DNA of 64,000 bases from Owenia fusiformis (GCA_903813345.2 CAIIXF020000004.1:10922196-10986195), one strand, 5' to 3'; positions 1 through 12,171 are shown, counted from the stretch's first letter. The notes: a model not told the origin generated them from the letters alone. Made by a program: numbers and translations.

Positions 1-1033
1 CCTATAATTCTATTGTGATTTGTTGTGATGTTATAGTGAGCACATATAAACATTTGTTTAGCAACAAACAACAAGTAACAATACCAAACTTTTTTAGAAA
101 AATGCATGATTTACGCATGCTTTAAAATAATTAAGATAATAAGTTATTATGATATTTATATGTTATAATTTAGTTGACCTGCCTACCCTTAATACAGGTT
201 ACCATGGCAACCTTATCTCATTGATAATTTAAGATATAGCTATAATATTTTAGCATTGTATGTGTAATTACATAATCTACATTTTCTGAAAAAATGAGAG
301 GGATATGTGAAAAAATCACAAAATGAGAGCATTTTTATCAGAATATATGGATCGCCCCTTGTACATGTATTGTTCTATTATCAAATCATATATTGTGTCC
401 CAATTCTAAAACGTTAACAGTTTATGGTGTACAATAAAACTATTACTATTAAGCACTTTAATATATTTAGACATAAAATATCAAGTTACTCATCAGCCAA
501 CAAATCTCAAAATATCGAAAAATGAAAAATACGAGGTACTTGTTCACTCAAATCTAGGAGTCAATTGGTAATGTGTACCTATAGATAGTTCTCAAAGTAA
601 ATGAGCAAAAGCGTAACATTTGTATGTAGCATGCTTCATAAAACACTAAACTTAGCCCAAAAAGTAAGCGTGCATTTTGTTCCTGGCACTGATTGGTTAA
701 TAAGTGAATACAATTCGTTGAATGCACGATGCACTCAAAAGATTAGCAGCTGGGAAAGGCTATTGAACAAAAAGTACGCTTTCGTACTCAAAAAAGGATT
801 ACCCTTTTACAACTTTGACAACTTTGAAGCATGAACTTCGGAAGATCTAACGAAATGTACTTACTGTTACCCTGTGGATCCCAGGGTTTTGATATGTTCT
901 ACAAAGTCATGCAAAGACAGACCATATATGCACTAAAAATATCTGTGACACTTGTATGATATGTATTCCACTTTGAACCACCATCTATTTCAATATTGTG
1001 AAAATATATATTTCCCAAATTATGAAATAAAGG
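1..1033. other. AT-rich intergenic DNA, no gene recognised
   Basis: I see no conserved protein motif, RNA gene or clear repeat here. The only open frame of note (601-834, 77 codons) has no recognisable domain and no splice context, so I do not call it a gene. Confidence 0.5.
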
Positions 1034-1222
1034 AGCTTGTATTCGCGAATGCCGCTAACGCCTGTCGGCTACCGGATAAACCTACTTTACTATTTTATGG
1101 GCAATTCATTAAAATATTAATGGAATATTGTCAGGTTCTTTTCATATTTAAATGAGTCGCCCATAGAATGGTAGGTTAATCCGGAAGCTGAAATCTTCCA
1201 TTCCCAAATCATAGTCTTAGCT
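1034..1222. mobile_element. Fold-back MITE-like element, copy 1 of a chain
   Basis: The two ends are imperfect inverted repeats of about 60 bp. Both begin with AGCT and share GGATWAACCTAC and an inner TATGGGC near the centre. There is no coding capacity. Its right AGCT (1219-1222) is also the left end of the next copy. This is typical of a non-autonomous DNA element; the superfamily is unknown. Confidence 0.55.
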
Positions 1223-1407
1223 TGTATTCGCAAATGCAACTAACGCCTGTCGGCTACCGGATTAACCTATTATTTTACTGGAAACTCATGTCAATACGAA
1301 TAGTACCTGCCACTATTCCATTCATATTTAAATGACTTGGTCATATTATATTGGGTTAATCAGGTAGCCGGAAGGCGTTAGTTGCATTCGCGAATATAAG
1401 GTTAGCT
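1219..1407. mobile_element. Fold-back MITE-like element, copy 2, plus partial copy 3
   Basis: Same family as the element immediately to the left and about the same length. The inverted ends are better preserved: the left end reads AGCTTGTATTCGCAAATGCA and the right end is nearly its reverse complement over about 55 bp, with ACTAACGCC and GGCTACC conserved. It shares an AGCT with copy 1 and another (1404-1407) with a third, truncated copy that runs to about 1470. Confidence 0.6.
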
Positions 1408-1510
1408 TGTATTCAATAATGCAAGAAACGCCTGTGGGATACCGAATTAAACTATACCTCTGGAGTCATCGGGATTTTAAAGCGGCGTGCAAAGCGTAAT
1501 CGGGTACACC

Positions 1511-1556
1511 CCAGTTCTCCGAAACCCAGTTGTCCGAAACCCATTACTCCGAAAAA
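1511..1556 (+). repeat. Short tandem repeat, about 17-bp unit x 3
   Basis: Three imperfect copies of a unit resembling CCCAGTTCTCCGAAA follow each other directly. Confidence 0.6.
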
Positions 1557-1559
1557 TAA

Positions 1560-4500
1560 AGTCATAATTTACCAGAGAAAGCGGGGGGCGTAGCTTACTT
1601 AAACTTACGTCAGTTTCATGCCATGTATTTGGCCAAATTAATGGCATGGACGCATTCTGTTATTCATAGATCTCTCTCTCACTTTGAATTGCATCCATTG
1701 CATGGCGTTACCAGAATGGCAGGAACGGGAGATTTATTTTACATTGTGATTCTAAAAAAAGGTTATTAAAACACAATATATATTACGGAACAGTTTATCT
1801 TATCTTCTTCAATCTCTTTTATATAGGCAAAATAAAATGAAACATTTTGAAACAGATAAAATAATTTATCGCATAGAACTTTAAGAATAAAACAGTATAC
1901 AAATTACGTTGTCAAAATATTTCGTCGCATTTAATTTCTTAGTCTCGGTCTCTTATCAAATCGTAAAAGAATAAAACATTCTATACTTAATCACTTGGGA
2001 TTTATGTTTCGGCATTCGTTTCAGGCATTTGTTTTTTATGTTCTTCTCCTGAAATGTATTTGTTTGACAATAATCAGAGAAAGTGCGTATACGTATAAAT
2101 ATGCCACGCAAACAAACGGGTGTGACTTCAATTTCTTGTCTGTCTGAGGACGTATTGGGAACGAGGTAGAATTAAAGAATTCTTATGAACGAGTCATGCA
2201 AGATACTAGAACTAGTAAAGTAATGTAAATGGATAAGTTAATTTCTGATGGATCTGGATATAATATATTTCAAAACTTTGTAAACACTAGATAACTTCAT
2301 TTAGGCAGATATAGTATCTTGATATATTTGGCTATCGCGGCGTTTAAAATACGTTCCTAAAACTATGAAGACGTTAGGTGAGAAATATTGACGTGTCGCA
2401 AAATGCTCGCGCACGCATTGTTACACATTTTGTGGCGTAATCCAGAGGATCCTCGCTTTTAACATGATAGAATGTGACGTTTTTGAGAAAAATGTACACA
2501 CATGAAAATCCTTTCGTCCTCCACATTTACCTCTATATCTCAAAACATTTTAGACGAATAACTCTGATATCATATATATATATTGTTAATGGGCTAGGAG
2601 CATCATAAAACACGAATCAATTGATATTTTAGGTGAAATAAATATACGTGTTGCTGTGCTTGAAAATAGGCGAATGGCGTAAATTAGCCATATTTTAATG
2701 AATTTTGAAAACCTTTCGTCCTCCACTTTTCCACATACAACAGAAAACACATACTTTTGTGAACATAATCAACTATTTATTAATAAACTAGAGTTTAGGA
2801 GCAAAATAATCATGTATGATTTATTAAAAATTGATCTCGTATTTTTTGTTTAATGTACACCTGAAAAGTTGAAGGTAGCAAAAAATGAGCAAAAAAGGTC
2901 GCTGTCAACAGATTCTATTTTTCAGACTCTATGACGTCACAATATGGGACGCTTACTAAAATTCATCCTTTGAAATAAAACTTCTATCTACCTTTATCAA
3001 GACGAAAAATAAGTATAATAGTCATATATTGTTTGAGTTATGAGCGTTTAAAGACGAAAAATAATTCAAAATGTAACGTGTCAACATGGGATTTTTGCCA
3101 GATGTTTTGGTAAAAAACTCTTTTTTAAAAACGAACGCGCAAGAATCGTGAACGGAGTGTAGTTGATCTAAAATCTTCATCGAAACAGCTTTAAAATGAT
3201 ATATAAATTTAATTAGAATATTATCTTATAATTCCGCGGGGAATCAAAGTTACATTCACGCGATACCCTTAAAAACAAATGCGCCACCTTTTTGCGACAC
3301 GTCATTGCTATTGTACGTTCGAAAAGTATTTGGTTGTATTTTGTAGTTCTCAAGTTACCCATGAACTTTCGTGGGCTAATTAACGTCTTGACTTAGCATA
3401 TTTAGCCTAATTTTGCAATGATGTCAACGTGATTCAAATGTTATGCTGTCGTGATTCGCAGAGGTTGCGACAAGATTCGTTTTACAACAGATGTAATTAT
3501 GAGAACATGAAAGCTCATAATCCTGATTATGCAACCTTATACAATCGTTATCTTTGGGACAAGAGCCCAAAAACAAGGTACTCGTGAACGAGAGTTGAAT
3601 TTGCTCCGTGAACGATAGGATACGCTGTTCCCCACCAACAAAATACAGACATATGCTTCAGTGTCCTCAACGCAGATTGTAGAGAACAAGAGAAAAAATG
3701 AAATATACTTTGCCATAACAGAATACTGTTAAAGTATTGTTTATTAAGTTTATTAAGTTTCACAAATAACTTTTAAATGCCTTCTTTACCGTCAATGGAC
3801 ACTCAAATAAATACACAATACAATGCAATGCAATGTAATACAACGCATTACAATACAAACTAAATTAGAGTATTTGTGCATAGCATTTTCCCCTTTTGTT
3901 TGAAGGATATTTTAAGAATAATTCCAGCGTTCGCTAGCCTTTCCCAAGTCGGTATTTTTTTACTTATCTGATCTTGAATTATTACCGCCTTGTACAATCC
4001 AATACACCTACGCTGATATTATGCAGAGTTATTCAACGGTTTCGAGATTTCCATAATACCTACGCTATCAGGGGTATCGCGAAACCTTATTGATTAACAA
4101 TAATACGCGTGGACAGTCTGGACACGACGTGTGACTTCAGGCTGATTGACCAATCAAAAACGTTATCAGGTTGACCTGCATAAGCAAAGCAATCTTCCCG
4201 ATTTGAAATTCAATGCCGATGATCTGATGGATTGTTTCTTTAGAGTTACAATATATTATGTAATTAAATGTACATAGGGAATGTAAGAGTCATTAATATA
4301 AATTAAATCATGCAATAGATTTAAAACTGATTTCGCGATATAAATGCAAGACCGAGTCCAATGTAGCTGGTCATGTAGTCAGTGATTGAATCTCAGCCGG
4401 GGTCTCAGCCTACATGTTCATTTGAATTCAGCGATCGTTTCAACGTTTATTGTTGAAATCTTCTCACCTCCGGTTACCGATCGATGCTCCGGCATCCACT

Positions 4501-5227
4501 AAACTCTGATTGATATTTATCTGATAAAATATTTGTATTTTCATGATGAATTCATGCAAGTTTGTTCGTGAAAAGTCCCGGCGAAAAGTAAAAAGTGTAC
4601 TTGTTTTTGACCGTGCATAATAATGAGCTAACGCTGTAGGGCCGTCGTTGATTGGTCAAATTTTACCGACATAAACATTGAGTCGGTAAAGCACGTGGCT
4701 TTCTCTTTGGTACAAGGCGGTCATAATAGAAATCAAGATAGTAAAAGAGACCGACTTGGGCAAGGCTAAGCGTTCGTACACACCTGGAAATGTCAGGGTT
4801 TTGATTTAATTTTCCAAGTGCCTGAAATGTCAGAGAATTTTAAAATAAGGTCAAAAAGGGCCAAAGAGTCCGGGAATTTTGAAACTGTAGACATGTCATG
4901 GAAATGTCAGGGAAATTTGTATCAGTGTTGAAAAAATGATGTTCCAGAAAAATAAATTTTAGGACTATGACAGGATCTCAATGAAATCCAAAATGTAACA
5001 TTTAGTTGATTCCACACGGGGCGTGTACATTGTCTAACATATATCTAAAAGGTTTACACTGTCTTGATTAATGAACTTCTTAGATCTAGTCGCGCTTCAG
5101 AAGTGGAAATCCTTCAATTATCAGAGGTTAATGTTTCTAAAACTGTATTGAAATAAACGTACGTCTTGTTTTCAAACCTACACCTTGCTCCTTTCTGTCG
5201 TATTAATGAAGCAAAAATAACATATCA
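1560..5227. other. Intergenic DNA without recognised genes
   Basis: No open frame here shows a known domain. Minor features are a hairpin at about 1618-1652 (ATGCCAT/ATGGCAT around a TTTGGCCAAA core) and a pentanucleotide microsatellite (AATGC/AATAC-like units) at about 3812-3860. The stretch 4780-4930 is rich in repeats of an AATGTCAGGG-like motif, which looks like old transposon sequence. Confidence 0.45.
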
Positions 5228-5305
5228 CGGTGGGATACGAACCACTCGCCTGGGATTTGGTTATTCACTAACACCATAGGCGTTCACCTATTCTGGATAC
5301 AACTG
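5228..5305 (-). repeat. tRNA-like (SINE-type) remnant
   Basis: Read on the minus strand, 5233-5243 gives GGTTCGTATCC, one base from the Pol III B-box consensus GGTTCGANTCC. Upstream, a CGCCT/AGGCG stem encloses an anticodon-arm-like GTTA...TAAC hairpin. No acceptor stem can be drawn, so this is not a functional tRNA gene. It resembles the better preserved element at 50891-50985. Confidence 0.4.
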
Positions 5306-5518
5306 ACGAGTTGTATCTAAGTGGAGTCAAAAGCGAAGATCATTCTAAATTGACGCTCGGTATAAATATATGATACTTTTATCATCTCACACAGGTAAAC
5401 GTTAGCCTCATGGCTAGCGTGTTTAGCTTCCACTCTCTAGGTTAGTCGATCGAAACCCGTTCATGGCGAACTTTTTGATTTGCTTGCTGTCAACTTATAA
5501 TAAGTAGGGCAAAATCCA

Positions 5519-5985
5519 GAAAAAGTAGATCAAAAATACTCCAATGGAGTATAAAATTGTCACCAGGATTCCGAAATGAGACGAATGTTAACTCGTTAAA
5601 TCTCGGTAGATAAAGTAGGTCAGAAAATCCGGATTAATCCGAACTGATTCGGGAATCTTCGTCATAAGAAGTAGATCAAGAATCCAGAGAAGTAGATCAA
5701 AAATACTCCAATGGAGTATAAAATTGTCACCAGGATTCCGAAATGAGCCGAATGTAAACTCGTTAAATCTCGGTAGATGAAGTAGGTCAGAAAATCCGGA
5801 TTAATCCGAACAAGGTTCGGGAATCTTCGTAATAAGAAGTAGATTAAAAATACTCCCAATGGAGTATAAAATTGTCCCCAATATTCCGAAATACGACGAA
5901 TCGAATCGGCAAACTTCGGTAAAATAATGAAGTGCATAAAAACCGAAATGATCCGATGAACGTTCGGATAAAATCGTGAACAGGT
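5519..5985. repeat. Tandem repeat, three diverged units of about 145-171 bp
   Basis: The block containing AGTAGATCAAAAATACTCC begins at about 5524, 5692 and 5836. Each unit carries a small hairpin (TACTCC/GGAGTA) and an AATCCGGATTAATCCGAAC stretch. Stop codons run through all frames in at least one copy. It looks like a local satellite-like expansion, not a gene. Confidence 0.6.
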
Positions 5986-6347
5986 GTCAGGGGTTTCCCC
6001 TCATCTTTCCCCACATTGTTCTAAAAGCCTTATATGGATTTATCACGTAACATTCAAAATGACGTTCCTATATGGTTCTATGGGTTCGAACACGTGACCA
6101 AATATACCAAATAAAAATTTTACCTTGACCACTGGATGGGATTTCATAGAAAATATCCAAGAAAACCTATCCTCGTGATCCTTAAATCACTTAAATTCGA
6201 TCATTTTATTTTCACCCCTTGATGGAATTTAAGGTTTTCACCTAAATTAGCTCGTTTTATCTTGAGCCTTCAATTGAATTTCTTGAAGAAATATTTTATG
6301 AAAAAATATCATCATGTTATGATCATCCTCCGATCACAGGGCTTCAA

Positions 6348-6557
6348 AATCCAGAATATCTTCCCTCTTTTTACCCCCTGCTATAACCAAGTTGGACGCG
6401 CCCGATTAAGCTGAATCACGTGATCTAATTTTGCGCCGATAACGTATTCATGATTGCTGTCGCAGTGTTGCGACAGCCAATCAAATTGCGAGTTCTTAAT
6501 CGGGGAAATGCTAACTGCTTATAGCAGGGGGGAAGAAGGAGGTACGGATTCTGGACA
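6348..6557. mobile_element. Fold-back MITE-like element (about 205 bp)
   Basis: The outer ends are inverted (CCAGAAT.../...ATTCTGG), as is an inner block (TTACCCCCTGCTATAA with TTATAGCAGGGGGGAA), and CCGATTAAG/CTTAATCGG lies further in. It has no coding content. This is the pattern of a non-autonomous inverted-repeat DNA element. Confidence 0.55.
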
Positions 6558-6847
6558 CCTGCTTAGGAGGATGGTTATGATTTGTATTTAAATAAGACCG
6601 TTTCATCTAAATACTTGGATAATATTTCATAAAAAATGCACTTTAAAATTTTTCAGAATTTGCCTTAATTTATCAATGTAATGAAAGTATAAGATTAACT
6701 CTCAAATAGCGTTCTATTTTAACCTTTTTATTGAAATCAATACAGGACTCGCTCTCTAAATATCCAATAAAAGTTCAACCCTTGGATGTGATTTCGTTGG
6801 AAAAAAAATATGTCAAGTCCAGAATCAAATGATTTGTCCAGAACCTC

Positions 6848-7359
6848 TTAAGATCCTGTTACAAGCAAAGAGTACATCTTTGGCTTAAGACCAACGAATT
6901 CCAATGGAGGTTCTCCAGCAGTCTCATCCTTGAATTTTCCAATTACCTTTTTTATTTTCACTCGAAAATAATGGGTGTGAAGTCGAAAAGTTTGATGTGT
7001 CATACAAGTCTATGTCATCCTTCATATCTTTGTAGAGATCTTCAGTTTGGATGTAGTAGCACAGTGAATCTGTATCAGTGAAGCAGAGTGTGGCATTTTT
7101 ACCATACTTTGGAAGTATATACCCATAGTGGTGATCGAATAGCAGCGTTTTACTGATGTCAAGGATAGTAAATCCACAGTAGATAGGTTTGTCTAGATAG
7201 AGCTTTGTCTTCAACTTCTCGACTGCCGCTAGGTCTTCAGTAAATATGCTGAATGCATGGAATGAGGGTTTGCATGCTAATCTATGAAGCCTCATCTCCT
7301 TGTTAACCAACTCAATGTCACGACGTTTTCTCAGGTTTTCCATGGTCTTTCCAAAGACA
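6848..7359 (-). CDS. PolB exon 5: motifs B and C, frame-broken C-terminus
   Basis: After the acceptor TTTTAG (7360) the exon encodes [14 protein letters not shown] (motif B) and, at 7065-7082, FTDTDS (motif C with the two palm aspartates). The frame breaks at an A6G2 run near 6946. The neighbouring frame shows family-typical sequence ([15 protein letters not shown]) up to a TAA at 6848-6850. Confidence 0.85.
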
Positions 7360-7466
7360 CTAAAATAAAAGAATCTGCATTAGTATAGTTAGACTTTTTT
7401 TATAAATATGTTAAATCAGAGCATTTTTCTTGAGTTATACAAATTAAACTATAATTTCTTACTTAC

Positions 7467-7968
7467 CTGTTATTCATTAACTTGAAGAGATCTTTTTCAA
7501 AATCATTCTTGGCAAGTTTACGTCTATTGGTATTCAGATCAATGTATGACTTTAGCCACCTGGACTGTTTGAAGGTCATCACTCTATGGATTTTACGCAG
7601 TTTCAATCCATACTTACTATACTGCTGGAGGTTTCTGTAATGAACTATGTAGTTCTTTTTATCCATTAGGTTCGGTACTAGCTTTTTGCTAGGGGTACCA
7701 CTAAGTGCAAGATCTTCAGCTAGTCCTCGGCAGAATGGAGATATCAAGTCCTTGTTGATAACCATTGTTTCTGGTGCTAACGGGTAATCAGAATGACTGT
7801 CATGTAGATCTTGAGGATAGTCCAGATCAACTTCTAATATGTAGCCATCTTCTGAATCTTCATCAACATCACAGATGTTCAGGTGATCAATTTCCTCTTC
7901 TTTAAGCCACTTAAAACCATGTGTTGGGAGTGGCTTGCTCATTGCCCAACCATATAAATTATTTGCAT
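7467..7968 (-). CDS. PolB exon 4: polymerase motif A and palm/fingers
   Basis: The exon begins after a TTTCAG acceptor (7969) and completes DANNLYGWAMSKPLP, the palm motif A that supplies one catalytic aspartate. It continues through the thumb-proximal region (YIVHYRNLQQYSKYGLK) and ends at FKLMNN just before motif B, with the split serine codon AG|T. The donor is CAG|GTAAGT. Confidence 0.85.
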
Positions 7969-8191
7969 CTGAAACCATAAATGAATAGGTCATTATTGAG
8001 AATATGTTATTTGTCTATGTTTTTATTACATTTTTATAGTATAATGATTTATAGTCAGTTACATTACAATGGGTTAAACAAGAGGTAATTGTCTACTCTT
8101 GACCCTCTTCTTTAGGTTTAAGTAATCAGCCTAAATTAATTAATCACAATAAGCTATATAACAAATTTGAGATTGTCAAAAAGTAACTTAC

Positions 8192-8386
8192 CAATATAAC
8201 TAATGTATGAGTTTGGTTTTGTTGGGTTATATTCGGGAAGGTATGGGTTGTTTGCTCTTGCATGTCTATGTGATATCATAGATATTCCTCCTCTCAATCC
8301 AGCTTCCACAAATAGATACATGTCAGGATCAGTAAGTAATTCGAGTCTCACCCCTGTATACTTTAGAGCAGCAGCCCAACTTAGAC
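8192..8386 (-). CDS. PolB exon 3: pre-motif-A segment
   Basis: The exon opens in phase after CCAG at 8387 and encodes LSWAAALKYTGV, then LLTDPDMYLFVEAGLRGG, then a segment ending in SYISYI just before motif A. Its last G is the first base of the motif A aspartate codon (G|AT). The donor is G|GTAAGT. Confidence 0.85.
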
Positions 8387-8492
8387 CTGGAAAATGTAAG
8401 GTGTCTTATAATATTTATGATTCTGATATATCCTTACATAGCATTTATTTCATAAATTTTATTTATCTACGGTCAAAGTATTATATTACTTA

Positions 8493-9031
8493 CCTGGGGC
8501 TGTATAGTAGTGAGCAGGATCTAAACCATATAGATCGAGACACAACTCTCTAAAGTTCTCAAACACATCAGCTAGTAGAAGAGTATCTGTTTTCATATAA
8601 AGATTGTGATAATCTTCAAATCTCGTCATCTTAAAATGCGACCAAACACGTTGAGCATGGTCATAGTCTTCCTGAGTGAGGTGTTGGTCGTTGAGGTCAT
8701 TGTAGAAACTGTCTTTCGAAGGAAGACCCATCTCTTCAAACTTTTCTCTACTGTCAAACCAGCTGTATGGGAACACCCCTTTTCGAAGAAGCAAAGTCAA
8801 CGTTTCATCATCAGAAAAGTCGTTGGATAAATTCTTGAATTTCTCTTTTCCTTCTTGAATGAGATTGTCAGTAAGTCTACCTAGCGAGGCATTGAGAAAT
8901 TGGTATGAGTCAATGAAATCCATACTTCCCATTGAAAAGCTGATATACTTTTCCATATTGGTAGGTATAACTCTCAGTCGCCCATGTTGATACATTCCTA
9001 TACTCTTCATTATCAAGTGAGCATCATAATT
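8493..9031 (-). CDS. PolB exon 2: exonuclease II/III region
   Basis: The acceptor TAG ends at 9032 and the exon opens with codons for NYDAHL, completing the HNLK-NYD exonuclease II motif across a phase-0 junction. It carries FIDSYQFLNASL, typical of this family's exonuclease domain, and YMKTDTLLLADVFENF, which holds the exonuclease III region. The donor is CAG|GTAAGT at 8493/8492, phase 1. Confidence 0.85.
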
Positions 9032-9206
9032 CTACAAAATATGAAAATCAGAATTAGATATAAAGACTATTTCATACCTATCAATATGTATATGATACTA
9101 TATTAGAAAATAGAAAATCAAAAAGAATAGATATATAAACTATATTTATATAGATCAAGATTGATTTGAGTACTATATTATATCATTTTATACAGAAGAC
9201 AATTAC

Positions 9207-11047
9207 CTTCAGGTTGTGGAAGACTACTGGGATTCTGCCTCTAAACTTGAAATTCATGTTGCATGTATTGTGTGCAGCACCTCTGAATTTCCCTGTCACA
9301 TGATCGTGATCTCTGACGCGGTCATCCCCCATTGGGTTGTTGCATATGTGACAGTTCACAGCCTTACGAAAAGCAGACCAATCTTCAGGCTGGGCTTGGT
9401 GTTTTTATACCATAGGTCTATTCTGTCTTGTATTTTCACCATATGCTGTATGAATGTATCTGTCACATTCTCTCCACTATATGCTACAGATGGTTGAGTA
9501 TGCTCTGATGTGGGACCCACTACTTTATACGAGAATCCAGACGGCGTATGCATGTTTCTTTTCTCAGAGTAGGACTGATTGGGATCCTGTTGACAACTTT
9601 GTATTTTCTCGCAGCAACTTTCAAAGTCGGCATATACAACCCAAAGTGCTTTAAGTTGTTTTGCCGTATCTTTAAATTCCAACCACTTGTTCTCTTCAGA
9701 CGGCATTTCTATCCTTTGTGGACCATACATCTTGCAATGCTCTTCATGCTTCACAAGCAGGCTTTCCTTTGAAAATCCATGAAGGCAATAATCACAGAAG
9801 AACCTCTTGCACTTATGTTTTGTGGTATGGCTTAGTAATCGGCTCATATTCTTAATGCTGCAATAATGGCTACCCCTCTTATTTGAGAAGATGATCAGAT
9901 TTACATGTTTTTCCAGTTTCTGCTTTGTAATATGTAAGGGAAACACCTCTTTGTCGTATCCGAAGACATTTACTGAAATACTATTGTTAGTCTCAAATCT
10001 TGGTACATCTGTTAACTTTACAGGATAAGTTATACCATCCATTTTTAGAGACGAAGCATACTGTTTGTATTTTGATACTTGTTCAGAGTGAGTTGTTGCT
10101 GGATAAAGTGATGACAACACAGACCAGAGGAAACATTTTTTGTCTCTATTCTTCACATTGACAATTGCGCCCTTGTATCGTAGCTTAAGTGGAGTTTTGA
10201 TATAGCTTGATCCTCTGATTGGTTTCCATATGATCATATGCAATGTAAATTTCATCACAAAGTCTAACTGCCAATTACTACCTTCCCGTTGATATTTTAT
10301 GAAAGTGTCATAAATCTTTTTAACTGTTTCCTTCCAAGCTTCGTTGAAATCCACAGGCTTCATAGCTACGTGACAATGACCTCGGAAGTGGGGTTTAGCT
10401 ATATTCATCATTTCTTTCTTTTCCTTCCTAAACTGAACTTGAATAGACCCATACCACTTTAGCCCACCTTTTCTTTTCATCTGCTTTAGAAGTGCGCCTT
10501 TAATCTTAGGTTCTTTTTCTTTCATGAATCGGAGTGGATCAAACTTTGACAAACCCCCAGCTTTAAATGTAACAGTTTTTAATGTTCCACTCACTGCTTC
10601 CTCCTCAAAGTTGCATTCTTCAAGGTCGTTATCTTGGTCGCTTTCTATTGGCGTATTTGATATCTCAGATTCTAATGTTTGATTTAAGATGTCTGTTTTA
10701 TTAGGCTGATCCAAGGGCTTTGAATCAAATTGTTGTGTCTGATTTTGTGTTGGTGTCATGTCTTGATCAACACCACCACCTACTTGAACATGTGTACGCC
10801 TGTGCTTGGTTAAATTATCCTTTCTGTTGAATTTGGCATTACATTCATCACATTTGTATTCAACATTGTTATGTATAAGCTCATGTCGTGTAAATACATC
10901 CTTTCTATCAAAGGTTTTCCCACAATGGCACTGATATTTCGTGTTTTCATGCGCATGTTCCAGCCTCTTGTGCCTTGATAAAGCACTTGCGTGTCTGAAT
11001 TTCTTTCCACAGTGGCACTCGTAAGTGGAATGATCTGCTGCAGGCAT
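9207..11047 (-). CDS. PolB exon 1: zinc fingers, linker, Exo I, EndoVII-like module
   Basis: From the ATG at 11047, residues 11-31 and 40-59 form two fingers of CxC...H form, and residues 66-86 form a standard CxxC...H finger. A Gln/Asp/Glu-rich linker and a Lys-rich region follow. Near residues 300-470 lies the conserved pre-exonuclease block (KCFLWSVLSSLYP, HYCSIKNMSRLL and CDYC...H pieces). The exonuclease I residues DFE are encoded at 9611-9637. The frame breaks near 9400; downstream, in the next frame, 9259-9353 encodes CHIC, RDHDH and HNTCN, a treble-clef endonuclease-VII-like zinc motif. The donor at 9206-9205 is GTAATT. Confidence 0.85.
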
Positions 11048-12171
11048 CTTCAGGTTTTCTTCTTAGTAGTGCTCCTTTCCAACAAATACTATGAAATGAG
11101 CAATCGGTGCTGCTATTACATTTTATACTTAGTTTTTATATCTGGATTGATCCGGTTGGAACTGGATATATATCGAATCGTAAGAGGCATAGGAACTGTG
11201 GCTGATCATTAGTTATTAATTGATCAATCAATGTATTTCCTCAACCCTAATTCCTGTATATCCCTGAATATCTCAAGATAGTAAAAGGCGTACGTTGCTC
11301 CCAATTTAATACTGATCACTGAAGGTTTATATAGGCAAATGTGTTTGTAACATAAGTTATATGGTGGCCTTGAAGTTTTTTCGCTTCACAGCATGTTTGA
11401 TTATAGGTATGCTATTTATGTAGTAAAATCTAAAATTGTATCATGTTTCTCAGGGCTTAGGTCTATCTAAATAAGGTCGAATGTATTTTATTTATTTATA
11501 ATAATGATATTTCAAATAAGTTTATGTACAACATATGCAATTATTGGGGTATACGTATATATACGTAGTCTTTTACAGAAGGTGTCTTTAATAAATACTG
11601 CACCTGCTGATAAACAAATACTAGATTAGTACAGTACTTCACTGAAATTCACTGTAACACAGATAATACCGCTTAACGGTGATAAGATAAACCTGCTTGG
11701 CCTGGAATAATGTATAATTTAATCATATGCATACAAGTCAAAGTCTGTTTATTATTAGGTTGTAGTTAGTACAAGTTCAGCTGATAACTATGATTGACCT
11801 TGTGTATGGAATCTTTCTATATAGTACAGTATTTTACAATCGTGTTGGATAAAGCAAACATAACTTGATAAGTTTTAATTTACAGAACCTATTCTAAGCT
11901 ATTGAAGTCATGGTTAAACCAGTTTAAACCGGAAATCCCCTCGTTTACGTAATGGACTCTTAAAATGAACAGTATTGAGTGATCATGTACTTGTTAGATA
12001 TGGCATGACCTGGTAAGTTTTATTTACATTTTTATTATACAGTTTTCACGATTTAAACCAGTTTTAACCGGACGTGGAGGGAAATCTCCTCGATGAAACG
12101 TTCTGAAATCGTCTAAACGTTCGAAAAACGTTGGTATCAACTCTGACGGCACGAAAACGTTCGGAAATTCC

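Larger units (their letters stand above)
6848..11047 (-). pseudogene. Family-B DNA polymerase of Polinton/adintovirus type, five exons, two frame breaks
   Basis: The gene reads on the minus strand from an ATG at 11047. Exons are 9207-11047, 8493-9031, 8192-8386, 7467-7968 and 6848-7359; all four introns (106-223 bp) are GT-AG and join in phase. Order of parts: three C2H2 fingers, a basic linker, the exonuclease I motif (DFE), an endonuclease-VII-like zinc module, exonuclease II (NLKNYD), polymerase motif A (DANNLYG), motif B (FGKTMEN) and motif C (TDTDS). This is the family of 'organellar and viral' type-B polymerases that replicate self-synthesising DNA elements. Single-base frame breaks near 9400 and near 6946, both beside homopolymers, interrupt it, and the C-terminus looks short. 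No integrase, ATPase, protease or capsid gene is visible nearby. It could be an old element copy, an orphan host-captured gene, or intact with two sequencing errors. Confidence 0.85.

Noticed and set aside
601-834. 77-codon open frame as a gene
   Set aside because: No known motif, no splice or regulatory context; length is unremarkable for AT-rich DNA.
9216-9772. Several plus-strand open frames opposite the PolB gene
   Set aside because: They lie antisense to well-supported PolB coding sequence and show no domain of their own.
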